Below, piece by piece: positions 45,263 to 52,290 of a DNA stretch of 64,000 nucleotides. The first letter of the stretch is position 1. Each line of letters opens with the position of its first letter. The translations under genes and the position numbers were made by a program. Below the pieces are notes generated by a model. It did no database searches. It saw only the letters and a list, made by a program, of their open reading frames with translations, and had not been told where the DNA came from. The DNA comes from Saprospiraceae bacterium UBA6168 (lineage in GTDB: Bacteria; Bacteroidota; Bacteroidia; Chitinophagales; Saprospiraceae), in contig DIUC01000020.1 of the NCBI GenBank assembly GCA_002435785.1, positions 62,001 through 126,000 on the forward strand. The letters are read 5' to 3'.

Positions 45263-45407
45263 AATTGAAATTGTTTATTGGTTGAATAATATAAGGAAAT
45301 TCATGTTGTCGGTGCTACAAATTTCAAAACTTCTACATATTTCACCAAATTTTTGCAGAAAAAATTTTTGGCTCCTCGCCGAAAGGTCGTCCCCATCCTG
45401 AAAAAGG

Positions 45408-45662
45408 TCATTTTATTTCCAGCGCACGTCATTTTTTCTCTAAGAAATACAATTTTATGTTTTTGAAATGCAATTTTATGTTTTTAAAACTTGATTTTTT
45501 CGCCTTAACACCGACCATTTGATGCATCAAAAACCAGGTGTTAAAAACATAAAATTGCATTTTTACCCCCGAAACAGGTGTTTCAAAAAAATAAAATGAC
45601 ATGCGCTAAAAATAAAATGACGTGCGCTGGAAATAAAATGACGTGCGCTGGAAATAAAATGA
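45408..45662. repeat. Long nested palindrome with 21-bp tandem words
   Basis: It is centred on the perfect palindrome TTTGATGCATCAAA (45518-45531). Pairs symmetric about 45524.5 include 45507-45512 with 45537-45542, 45452-45468 with 45581-45597 (one mismatch), and a perfect 28-bp pair, 45408-45435 with 45614-45641. A further perfect 20-bp pair (45468-45487 with 45541-45560) is offset by 10 bp. The right arm has the 21-bp word AAATAAAATGACGTGCGCTGG iterated three to four times; the left arm carries one full inverse copy. Confidence 0.92.
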
Positions 45663-45749
45663 GCAATTGGGGAGCTAAAAGGGTGTTTCCGCAACAATGT
45701 GTTTTATTTTTGAACCAAAATAAATGTTTTTGATAAAAAATAGGAAGAT

Positions 45750-45914
45750 TTACCAGCGAAGGCGTGCATAAATTTGTTCAAGGTGGAAAGGCACTTTTAA
45801 ATGGATGGGGTGTTCCTCGTTTCCTGAGCCGTTCATCATCACAAAAAGGATATGCCGAGCCACGATGGCTAATGTATCCGAAACCGGACAGCCCAAGGAT
45901 GTGTCCATTTTCAT
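45750..45914 (-). CDS. Possible small protein, unrecognised (54 residues)
   Basis: An ATG-initiated frame starts MKMDTSLGCPVSD and ends FHLEQIYARLRW before a TAA. The sequence has protein-like alternation (SDTLAIVARHILFVMMNGSG) and is divergent from mntA. No family was recognised and no promoter is obvious. It may be a remnant. Confidence 0.25.
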   Translation of the reverse strand: MKMDTSLGCPVSDTLAIVARHILFVMMNGSGNEEHPIHLKVPFHLEQIYARLRW

Positions 45915-45943
45915 CAAAAGGCTTGCGGTATGCCTGCGTGTAA

Positions 45944-45959
45944 AATTTGTACATTTGTA
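45944..45959 (+). promoter_or_regulatory. Tandem 8-bp repeat and -7 box ahead of mntA-hepT
   Basis: ATTTGTAC is repeated exactly twice without a gap (45944-45951, 45952-45959), and TACATTTG (45949-45956), a -7 match, is embedded in it, 25 bp before the ATG. A TTG at 45922-45924 gives a rather long 24-nt spacer. The repeat could be an operator for autoregulation. Confidence 0.5.
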
Positions 45960-45980
45960 CCTTAATCATCCGCCACGGGA

Positions 45981-46274
45981 ATGAAGCTGAGCAGTCAACA
46001 AATACAACAGATTTCAGATTTTTTTTCAAAGCAGCCCGTTTTGAAGGCGTACCTGTTCGGCTCTTATGGCCGGGGCGAGGCATCAGAGGGAAGTGATATT
46101 GACCTGCTGGTAGAATTGGATTACACTCAGCCCATTGGCTTGGAGTTTATCCAAATGCAGTTGGACCTCCAGCAGTTGCTTGCGAAGAAAGTGGACTTGG
46201 TGTCTGCAAGGGGCCTGTCCAAATATATCAGACCTATTATCGAAAAGGAAAAAAAACTCATTTATGCCCGATAG
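45981..46274 (+). CDS. mntA: MntA-type minimal nucleotidyltransferase antitoxin
   Basis: This 97-residue protein has the GSX10DXD motif: Gly27-Ser28 in FGSYGRGEA, then Asp39 and Asp41 in SDIDLLVEL. A third acidic residue (Asp in KKVDLVS, about 72) completes the triad. In characterised MntA/HepT systems the protein transfers AMP to a tyrosine of the HEPN toxin and so silences it. It overlaps the following hepT gene by 11 bp, indicating translational coupling. Confidence 0.9.
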   Translation: MKLSSQQIQQISDFFSKQPVLKAYLFGSYGRGEASEGSDIDLLVELDYTQPIGLEFIQMQLDLQQLLAKKVDLVSARGLSKYIRPIIEKEKKLIYAR

Positions 46275-46611
46275 GTTAGGTGACAAAGTCAGGCTGCAGC
46301 ACATCATGGATGCAATCGAAGCCATTGAAGGCTATACGGCGGACACAGATTTGAAAGGTTTTGTGGGCAATCCCATGATGTTCGACGCTACCTTGCGGCA
46401 ACTGGAAATCATTGGTGAAGCCAGCAACCGCCTCTCTGAGGAACTGCTCACAAACAATGCTGACGTGCCTTGGGCAAGAATCATAGGTCTTCGCAACTTG
46501 GTTGCGCACGAATACTTTGGGATTGATGACCTCACCATTTGGAACGTCGTAAAGCTGAACCTACCGCCGCTGAAAGAAAAGGTGCGATTGATGATAAAGG
46601 CACAAGATTGA
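46264..46611 (+). CDS. hepT: HepT-type HEPN RNase toxin (DUF86)
   Basis: This 115-residue four-helix HEPN protein carries the catalytic and modification motif RX4HXY as RNLVAHEY (Arg77, His82, Tyr84). Arg and His form the RNase site; the Tyr is the AMP acceptor in studied pairs. DATLRQLEIIGEASNRLSEE is typical of DUF86. The start is the ATG at 46264, which overlaps the end of mntA; a longer frame starting at 46135 only re-reads mntA. Confidence 0.92.
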   Translation: MPDRLGDKVRLQHIMDAIEAIEGYTADTDLKGFVGNPMMFDATLRQLEIIGEASNRLSEELLTNNADVPWARIIGLRNLVAHEYFGIDDLTIWNVVKLNLPPLKEKVRLMIKAQD

Positions 46612-46638
46612 CGCCCCCCCATTGAACTTCCCACCCCC

Positions 46639-46646
46639 TATCTTTG
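46639..46646 (+). promoter_or_regulatory. Candidate -7 box upstream of uvrB
   Basis: TATCTTTG matches TAnnTTTG. It lies 28 bp after hepT and about 140 bp before uvrB. The -33 element is not clearly spaced. A transcript from here would include the whole word-repeat locus. Confidence 0.4.
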
Positions 46647-46647
46647 T

Positions 46648-46772
46648 CGTTTAAAACGGTTTAGGGAGTTTAGCAAGTTTAGAATGTTTAAGCGACAACA
46701 GTACCATTTCCATCATACTCCAAAAGCTAAACCCCCTAAACCTTCTAAACCTCCTCAACCCCCTAAACTTTT
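46648..46772. repeat. Inverted word-repeat locus (GTTTAGG / CCTAAAC)
   Basis: The left arm 46648-46692 has four to five copies of a GTTTAG-type word. The right arm 46735-46772 has CTAAACC iterated about five times. It would form a hairpin in the uvrB leader, ending 12 bp before the ATG. Confidence 0.8.
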
Positions 46773-46784
46773 TCCTCGCAAAAC

Positions 46785-48800
46785 ATGTCCATCTTCCACC
46801 TCGACAGCCACTACAAGCCCACCGGCGACCAGCCCCAGGCCATCCGCCAGCTCGTGGAAGGCGCCAACAACCACGACCGGGCGCAGGTGCTCCTCGGCGT
46901 CACCGGCTCCGGCAAGACCTTCACCATTGCCAACGTCATTGCGCAGCTCGACCGCCCGGTGCTGGTGCTCACGCACAACAAAACCCTCACCGCACAGCTC
47001 TACGGCGAGTTTAAGGAGTTCTTCCCGGACAATGCGGTGGAATATTTCGTCAGCTATTACGACTACTACCAGCCGGAGGCGTACATCGCCGTCACCGATA
47101 CTTTTATTGAAAAAGACCAATTGATAAACGAGGAGGTGGACAAGCTGCGGCTGCGGGCCACGTCCTCGCTGCTGAGTGGTCGGCGGGACATCATCATCGT
47201 GGCCAGCGTATCCTGTATATATGGTATGGGCAACCCAGAGGACTTCGCCTCCAGCATCATCCGCATACAGGAGGGCATGAAGATGACGAGGAATTATTTC
47301 CTCCTAAAACTCGTCGAAAGCCTCTACTCCCGCACCGAGCACGACTTCAAGCGGGCCACCTTCCGGGTGCGGGGCGATACCGTGGACATCCACCTGCCCT
47401 ATGTGGACTACGGCTACCGGGTCATCTTTTTTGGCGATGAAATAGAGGCCATCGAGCGGCTGGAAATCGAGAGCGGAAAGCGCATCGAGAAGCTGGAAAC
47501 CGCCGCCATTTTCCCCGCCAACCTCTACGTGCCGCCCAAAGAGCGCATGGGCGAAATCACCCGTGCGATTCAGGACGAGCTTTGGGAGCAGGTCAAGTAT
47601 TTTGAAAAAGAAGGCCGATACGCCGAGGCAAAGCGCATCAAGGAGCGCACCGAGTTCGACCTCGAAATGATAAAAGAACTCGGCTATTGCAGCGGCGTGG
47701 AGAACTACTCCCGCTTCTTCGATGGCCGCCAGCCCGGCAGCCGCCCGTTCTGCCTCCTCGACTATTTCCCCGACGACTACCTGATGGTGATTGACGAGAG
47801 CCACGTCACCATCCCGCAAGTGCGGGGCATGTGGGGCGGCGACCGTGCCCGCAAGATGAACCTCGTCAACTGGGGCTTTCGCTTGCCTTCGGCAATAGAC
47901 AACCGACCGCTCAGTTTCACCGAATTCGAAAGCCTCCAGAATCAAGTCATCTTCGTTAGCGCCACCCCCGGCGACTTCGAGATGGAGCAAACGGGCGGCC
48001 TCATCGTGGAGCAGCTCATCCGCCCCACCGGCCTCCTCGACCCGCCCATAGAGGTGCGCCCCAGCCTGAACCAAGTGGACGACCTGATGAACGAAATCCA
48101 TGAGCGGGTGAAGGTAAATGAGCGGGTGCTGGTCACGACGCTGACCAAGCGCATGGCCGAGGAACTGGCCAAGTATTTTGCGAAGCTCGACATCAAAGTG
48201 CGCTATATCCACTCTGAGGTAGAGACAATGGAGCGGGTGGAAATCCTGCGGGACCTGCGCCTCGGCGAGTTCGACGTGCTCATCGGCGTGAACCTGCTGC
48301 GGGAGGGCCTCGACCTGCCAGAGGTCAGCCTCGTGGCCATCCTCGACGCCGACAAGGAGGGCTTCCTTCGCAACGACCGCTCGCTCACGCAAACCGCAGG
48401 ACGTGCCGCCCGGAACGTGAACGGCCTCGTCATCTTCTACGCCGACAACATCACCGACTCCATGCAGCGCACCATCGAGGAGACGAACCGCCGCCGCTCC
48501 ATCCAAATGGCCTACAACGAGGAGCACGGAATCACGCCAGTGACTTTGGCCAAGAGCCGGGAGGAAATCATGGCCCGCAGCAGCGTCCTCGACATCCGGG
48601 GCAAAAAGCAATACTACATTGAGCCGGAACAGGCCAGCATCGCCGCCGACCCCATCGTGGCACACATGACCCGTGACCAAGTGGAGCGCCTCATCGCCGA
48701 AACGGAGAGCAAGATGAAAAAAGCTGCAAAGGACTTAGACTTCATCTCTGCGGCGCAGTTCCGGGATGAAATGCTGATGCTGAAGGAGCGGTTGAAGTAG
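46785..48800 (+). CDS. uvrB: Excinuclease ABC subunit B
   Basis: This 671-residue central subunit of nucleotide excision repair receives DNA from UvrA and loads UvrC. Walker A is GVTGSGKTFTIANVI, the beta-hairpin region is YYDYYQPEAYI, and motif II is VIDESHVTIPQ. Motifs V and VI lie in GVNLLREGLDLPEVSLV and QTAGRAARN. The UvrC-binding coiled coil is at the C-terminus (KAAKDLDFISAAQFRDEM). All are intact. The start is the ATG directly after the repeat locus. Confidence 0.97.
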   Translation: MSIFHLDSHYKPTGDQPQAIRQLVEGANNHDRAQVLLGVTGSGKTFTIANVIAQLDRPVLVLTHNKTLTAQLYGEFKEFFPDNAVEYFVSYYDYYQPEAYIAVTDTFIEKDQLINEEVDKLRLRATSSLLSGRRDIIIVASVSCIYGMGNPEDFASSIIRIQEGMKMTRNYFLLKLVESLYSRTEHDFKRATFRVRGDTVDIHLPYVDYGYRVIFFGDEIEAIERLEIESGKRIEKLETAAIFPANLYVPPKERMGEITRAIQDELWEQVKYFEKEGRYAEAKRIKERTEFDLEMIKELGYCSGVENYSRFFDGRQPGSRPFCLLDYFPDDYLMVIDESHVTIPQVRGMWGGDRARKMNLVNWGFRLPSAIDNRPLSFTEFESLQNQVIFVSATPGDFEMEQTGGLIVEQLIRPTGLLDPPIEVRPSLNQVDDLMNEIHERVKVNERVLVTTLTKRMAEELAKYFAKLDIKVRYIHSEVETMERVEILRDLRLGEFDVLIGVNLLREGLDLPEVSLVAILDADKEGFLRNDRSLTQTAGRAARNVNGLVIFYADNITDSMQRTIEETNRRRSIQMAYNEEHGITPVTLAKSREEIMARSSVLDIRGKKQYYIEPEQASIAADPIVAHMTRDQVERLIAETESKMKKAAKDLDFISAAQFRDEMLMLKERLK

Positions 48801-48844
48801 GGGGAAGTTGGGAAAATGTGGTAAATGAAGTTCACGTCCAATTT

Positions 48845-48971
48845 CAGTGCAGCCATCACGCAACCTTTTCAGTTCCACAAAATGCTCGTGCGACATCGCC
48901 GCTCCGTAGGCAAGGCAGGCCAACACGTAGTAGGTTATCGCGTGCCAACGTCCAAGATTTGTGATGCCGTT
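48845..48971 (-). pseudogene. Possible remnant of an IS4-type transposase N-terminus
   Basis: A minus-strand frame without a start codon reads LGRWHAITYYVLACLAYGAA followed by SHEHFVELKRLRDG. The W-x-x-x-x-Y-Y-V-L-A pattern resembles the N-terminal domain of IS4-family transposases. It is only about 40 codons, with a stop just upstream and no matching downstream part. It fills much of the uvrB/M1-peptidase gap. No inverted repeats or target duplication were found. Confidence 0.3.
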
Positions 48972-49013
48972 TTATTTCCGCAGTAACAATAAAACAATTC
49001 AACCAACTTATGC

Positions 49014-51665
49014 TTACGGCTTGAGCTTCGGCTCTGGGAACGCCCCGTACATATTCGTTACCCGGTCGTCCTTTTCCCAGGCTTTGATGGTTTCGATGAT
49101 TTTTACCAGTTCTGCGTCCTTGGCCTTCATGTCGGCCACCTTGGCAGCGTCATTTTCCGAATTTATTTTCCCGGCAAGGGTGGCATGAAGCTCGTTGATG
49201 CTCTTGGTCACCATGAAGCGCATCCAGAACATTTTTGACTCGTTCATCGCAAGTCCCTTGATATTGTTGGCAGTGCGGAGCATGGCAGTGGCGTCGCTGT
49301 TTTGGGCGAGCTTAACGTAGCTTTGGACAAACCCTACTTGGTTGAAGCCGCCTACTTTACTGAATTTTTCCTCAAAAAAACCAAGCCGTTGTGGGTCGCC
49401 TTCCTCAGAGTACAAACCTGCCAATGCCAGTATGATACCCTCGTCGTCCACCTTCTCCAGCTTCTTGGCGGTGGCCAGTGCTGCCTCCTTGTCCAATGCG
49501 AGCAGGGTTTCGAGGGCTGCCGACACCACCTTGATGGCCGGGTCGTTCTCGACGGCACGGGCTGCCAATGGGGCGTATTTTTTGTCCTCGGTCGTGGCGA
49601 GCTTGCGCATGGCCGATTCCCGAACGTCGGAGTTGGGGTCTTTTTCAGCCAATGCGGCAATGCGCTCCGTGTTCTTACTGTCCAACCCAATGTTCTCGAT
49701 GGCAAACAGTCGGAAGAGCCAGAACTTGTCGTTCAGCGCTTCGTTCACCACCGCCTGTGCCGCAGGCGAGTTGTTCTCCACGATTTCGCCCATGGCCCGT
49801 ATGCGGTGCAGAAAGTTGGGGGCATGTTGGTATTGGTAAATGTATTCTTCGAGGCTTTTCTCGTCGTTGATGTCGGCCAATAGCACCCCATCGCCGTCAA
49901 AAACGATGAGGTCGGGGTCCTTGGCGGCAGGGATTCGGAAAGTTTGGGTGCGTTGGTCCATGCGCAGGTTGTGGCGAGTCGCCTTTCCATTATCATAAAC
50001 ATCAATGCCTACTGGCAAAACGAAAACGGCGGGCATTTCCTTGGCATCCTGCGTTTGCTCCACGTTGACGACAAGCTCTTTTGTGGCTTCGTCGTAGTCA
50101 TATTCCACATTCAAAGTCGGCTGGCCTTGCTCAAAAAACCATTGGTTGAAAAACCAATTAAGGTCTTCGCCCGTCACATCCTCGAAGGCGAGGCGCAGCT
50201 CGGCCGCTTCCACGTCGGTGAAGGCGTTTTTCTTTAAATAGGTTTGAAGGGCGATAAAGAATGCCTCGTCGCCAACGTAATTGCGGAGCATGTGGAGCAC
50301 GAGGCCGCCCTTATTGTAGCTGTGCGCATCGAACATGTCCTCTTTGTTCTCATAGCTATAATGAATGAGCGGGTGCATGTCCTGTGCCGCCGATTGCATA
50401 TAGCCATTCAATTCCTGTAGGCGGTGGAAGTCGGCTTCGTCCCTGCCGTGCTTTTGCTCCAGCCAGAGGTACTCCGAATAGTTGGCAAAGCCCTCGTTGA
50501 GGGTGAGGTTCGACCAGGATTCGCAGGTCACATAATCGCCAAACCAATGGTGGAACATCTCGTGCGCCACGATGGTCTCGTTCTGGCGGTTGTCAATCAG
50601 TTCCCGGTCGGTGCCCTGCATGAACTCCCCGAAAATCACGGCTGTCGTGTTTTCCATCGCACCACTTACATAGTCACGCACCACCACTTGCGAGTATTTC
50701 TGCCAAGGGTATGGAACGCCCAATTTATCCGAAAAGAATTGGAGCATTTCCGGCGTATGGGGGAAGATGTTGCGGGCGTATTTTTCAAATTTCGGCTCTA
50801 CGTAGTAATCCACCACTTTGCCGTTCCACTTGTCGGCAACCACTGCAAACTCACCCACGGCAATCATGATGAGGTAGGGTGCGTGGGGCAAGTCCATTTT
50901 CCAATGGTCGGTGCGAGTGCCGTCTGAGTTCTTTTTGGAGGAAACGAGCAGGCCGTTCGAAAGTGTCTTGAAGCGGTCTTCGACGGTTAGGGTGATTTCG
51001 TTGGTGGCCCGTTCGTTTGGCTTGTCAATGGTGGGGAACCAGCGGGAGTTGTTCTCGGTCTCGCCCTGTGTCCATATTTGTTGGGGTTTGTCGCCCTCCT
51101 CCTTGCGAGGGTTGATGAAGAACAGCCCCTTGTCGGAGGTGATGGCAGCACTGCCGCCCGATGCGGCTGGGGTGGCCGTATAGTCAATGAAAAGTTTGTA
51201 TTCCTGGTTGCGGTTGTAGGTCTTGCCAAGGTGGATGGTCACCTTGCTGCTGTCATAGTCGAAGCGAAGTGTCTGGTTGCTCCCCTCGAAGCTGATTTTG
51301 TGGAACTGAAAGCCCTTGGCATCCAGCACCACCTTGTCGGTTGGGTAAAAATATGGCTTGAGCGTAAGGGTAGCCTTGCCCAGCACCTGCTCCTTCTCCC
51401 AGTCGAACCGGAGGTCCAGCTTGGTGTGCAGCAGGTCGCTCTCCCGTTTGGCACTGGGATTGTAGCGGGTGGGGCTGGATATGTTGGAACCGCTTTCGTC
51501 AAGGCCGATGGGCTCGCCTTCTTCGTCGTACCCATAAGGGGCGGTAACGGTAAGCGTGTCAAGGTCAACATAGTCGGTTTCGGGTAGGAGGATGGCAGAA
51601 TATTGCTTTGGCGCACAGCTCCACAGCAGGGAGATAGCAAGCAATAGGAACAAAGATTTTTTCAT
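49014..51665 (-). CDS. M1-family zinc aminopeptidase lipoprotein with HEAT-like C-terminus
   Basis: This 883-residue protein has a lipoprotein signal (lipobox LLWSCAP, Cys about 17), so it is probably anchored in a membrane. The M1 catalytic domain has the exopeptidase motif SGAMENTTAV and the zinc site VAHEMFHHWFGD with the second Glu in NLTLNEGFANY (HEXXH-X18-E). N-terminal beta domains and a C-terminal helical region with HEAT-like repeats (about 610-790, e.g. SDVRESAMRKLA) complete the fold. It would trim peptides outside the cytoplasm, perhaps those released by the secreted protease. Confidence 0.93.
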   Translation of the reverse strand: MKKSLFLLLAISLLWSCAPKQYSAILLPETDYVDLDTLTVTAPYGYDEEGEPIGLDESGSNISSPTRYNPSAKRESDLLHTKLDLRFDWEKEQVLGKATLTLKPYFYPTDKVVLDAKGFQFHKISFEGSNQTLRFDYDSSKVTIHLGKTYNRNQEYKLFIDYTATPAASGGSAAITSDKGLFFINPRKEEGDKPQQIWTQGETENNSRWFPTIDKPNERATNEITLTVEDRFKTLSNGLLVSSKKNSDGTRTDHWKMDLPHAPYLIMIAVGEFAVVADKWNGKVVDYYVEPKFEKYARNIFPHTPEMLQFFSDKLGVPYPWQKYSQVVVRDYVSGAMENTTAVIFGEFMQGTDRELIDNRQNETIVAHEMFHHWFGDYVTCESWSNLTLNEGFANYSEYLWLEQKHGRDEADFHRLQELNGYMQSAAQDMHPLIHYSYENKEDMFDAHSYNKGGLVLHMLRNYVGDEAFFIALQTYLKKNAFTDVEAAELRLAFEDVTGEDLNWFFNQWFFEQGQPTLNVEYDYDEATKELVVNVEQTQDAKEMPAVFVLPVGIDVYDNGKATRHNLRMDQRTQTFRIPAAKDPDLIVFDGDGVLLADINDEKSLEEYIYQYQHAPNFLHRIRAMGEIVENNSPAAQAVVNEALNDKFWLFRLFAIENIGLDSKNTERIAALAEKDPNSDVRESAMRKLATTEDKKYAPLAARAVENDPAIKVVSAALETLLALDKEAALATAKKLEKVDDEGIILALAGLYSEEGDPQRLGFFEEKFSKVGGFNQVGFVQSYVKLAQNSDATAMLRTANNIKGLAMNESKMFWMRFMVTKSINELHATLAGKINSENDAAKVADMKAKDAELVKIIETIKAWEKDDRVTNMYGAFPEPKLKP

Positions 51666-51732
51666 TGAATTTTTTTTCTAAAGAATTGAAAATTTGCCAC
51701 AAGGGCCGCTTCTTTCGACATTTTAAGGCGGG

Positions 51733-51740
51733 CAAAGATA
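51733..51740 (-). promoter_or_regulatory. Candidate -7 box of the M1 aminopeptidase gene
   Basis: TATCTTTG on the minus strand, about 68 bp before the ATG. No clear -33 TTG. Confidence 0.4.
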
Positions 51741-51793
51741 AAGATAAATGGGTTTGCTGATAGTTGGTTCGGTGGGGATATTGTCCGGCTCAT

Positions 51794-51809
51794 TACCTAA
51801 TATTAGGTA
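51794..51809. promoter_or_regulatory. Perfect 16-bp palindrome between the M1 peptidase and feoA
   Basis: TACCTAATATTAGGTA is fully self-complementary. It contains TTAGG/CCTAA half-sites, but in the opposite order from the DtxR-type box. It lies between the two divergent promoters and may be an operator for either. Confidence 0.55.
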
Positions 51810-51850
51810 TCCAATCCCCCTATTTTTCACCATTTTGACAAAAATCACCC

Positions 51851-51889
51851 TTGTTCTTATCTGACTGACTTACTTTTGGCTTGTCTAAA
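51851..51889 (+). promoter_or_regulatory. Promoter and DtxR-type operator of feoAB
   Basis: TTG (51851-51853) is followed after 17 nt by TACTTTTG (51871-51878). TTTTGGCTTGTCTAAA (51874-51889) overlaps the -7 box and start site. It matches the palindrome at the metal-regulator gene in 14 of 16 positions when that site is read on its coding strand (TTTAGGCTTGCCTAAA). Confidence 0.75.
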
Positions 51890-51950
51890 TTTAATCTAAA
51901 TAGCGACAGGTGTCAAGCGCCTCCAACGTGAAACTAAACACATCAGTTAA

Positions 51951-52184
51951 ATGTCCAACTCCGTCACGCAACTAAAAGAAGGGCACAGTGGGCGCATAAC
52001 GCATTTCACCGACGACCGTATTGCTGGCAAATTGACTGCCATGGGCATACTCCCCGGCAGTCGGGTAAGGGTCGTGCGCATCGCACCGTTCAAGGGTGGC
52101 TACTACCTCAAGGTGGACGGCATGAGCATCGTGGTACGCAACGACGAGGCCAGCAGCATCATGACCACAACGGAGGTGGATTGA
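51951..52184 (+). CDS. feoA: FeoA ferrous iron transport accessory protein
   Basis: This 77-residue SH3-like cytoplasmic protein is needed for FeoB activity in studied systems. The fold signature is LTAMGILPGSRVRVV followed by the two strands FKGGYYLKVDGMSIVVRNDEA. It is followed by feoB 106 bp downstream, with a word-repeat tract between. The promoter carries a predicted metal-repressor site, so expression should rise when iron is scarce. Confidence 0.93.
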   Translation: MSNSVTQLKEGHSGRITHFTDDRIAGKLTAMGILPGSRVRVVRIAPFKGGYYLKVDGMSIVVRNDEASSIMTTTEVD

Positions 52185-52220
52185 AATTGGTGAATTGGGT
52201 AAATTGTGTTGAATTGGGGT
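52181..52220. repeat. Word-repeat tract (AATTGGGT) between feoA and feoB
   Basis: GAAATTGGTGAATTGGGTAA-type words are iterated four times, starting at the feoA stop codon. A weak inverse (CTTCAACTCAACC) follows at about 52235. The words match the tract at 63967-64000. Confidence 0.6.
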
Positions 52221-52290
52221 TTTGTTTGGGTCACTTCAACTCAACCAAATAGTTCGGTTTCCACCAAACACAGCAATACAGGAACAAAGC

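Larger units (their letters stand above)
45263..45980. other. 718-bp non-coding region with a nested palindrome
   Basis: The region contains the long palindrome (45408-45662), a possible small gene (45750-45914, minus) and the control region of mntA. It is strongly AT-rich compared with its surroundings. Confidence 0.7.

Noticed and set aside
45590..45662. CRISPR-like short repeats
   Set aside because: The 21-bp units abut each other without spacers and belong to one arm of a palindrome.
45778..46083. 101-codon minus-strand frame overlapping the mntA start
   Set aside because: It covers the mntA promoter and coding start, and an alternative shorter frame in the same region reads more like protein.
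47304..48680. 458-codon minus-strand frame over uvrB
   Set aside because: It is the antisense shadow of a highly conserved gene, with no start context or family likeness.
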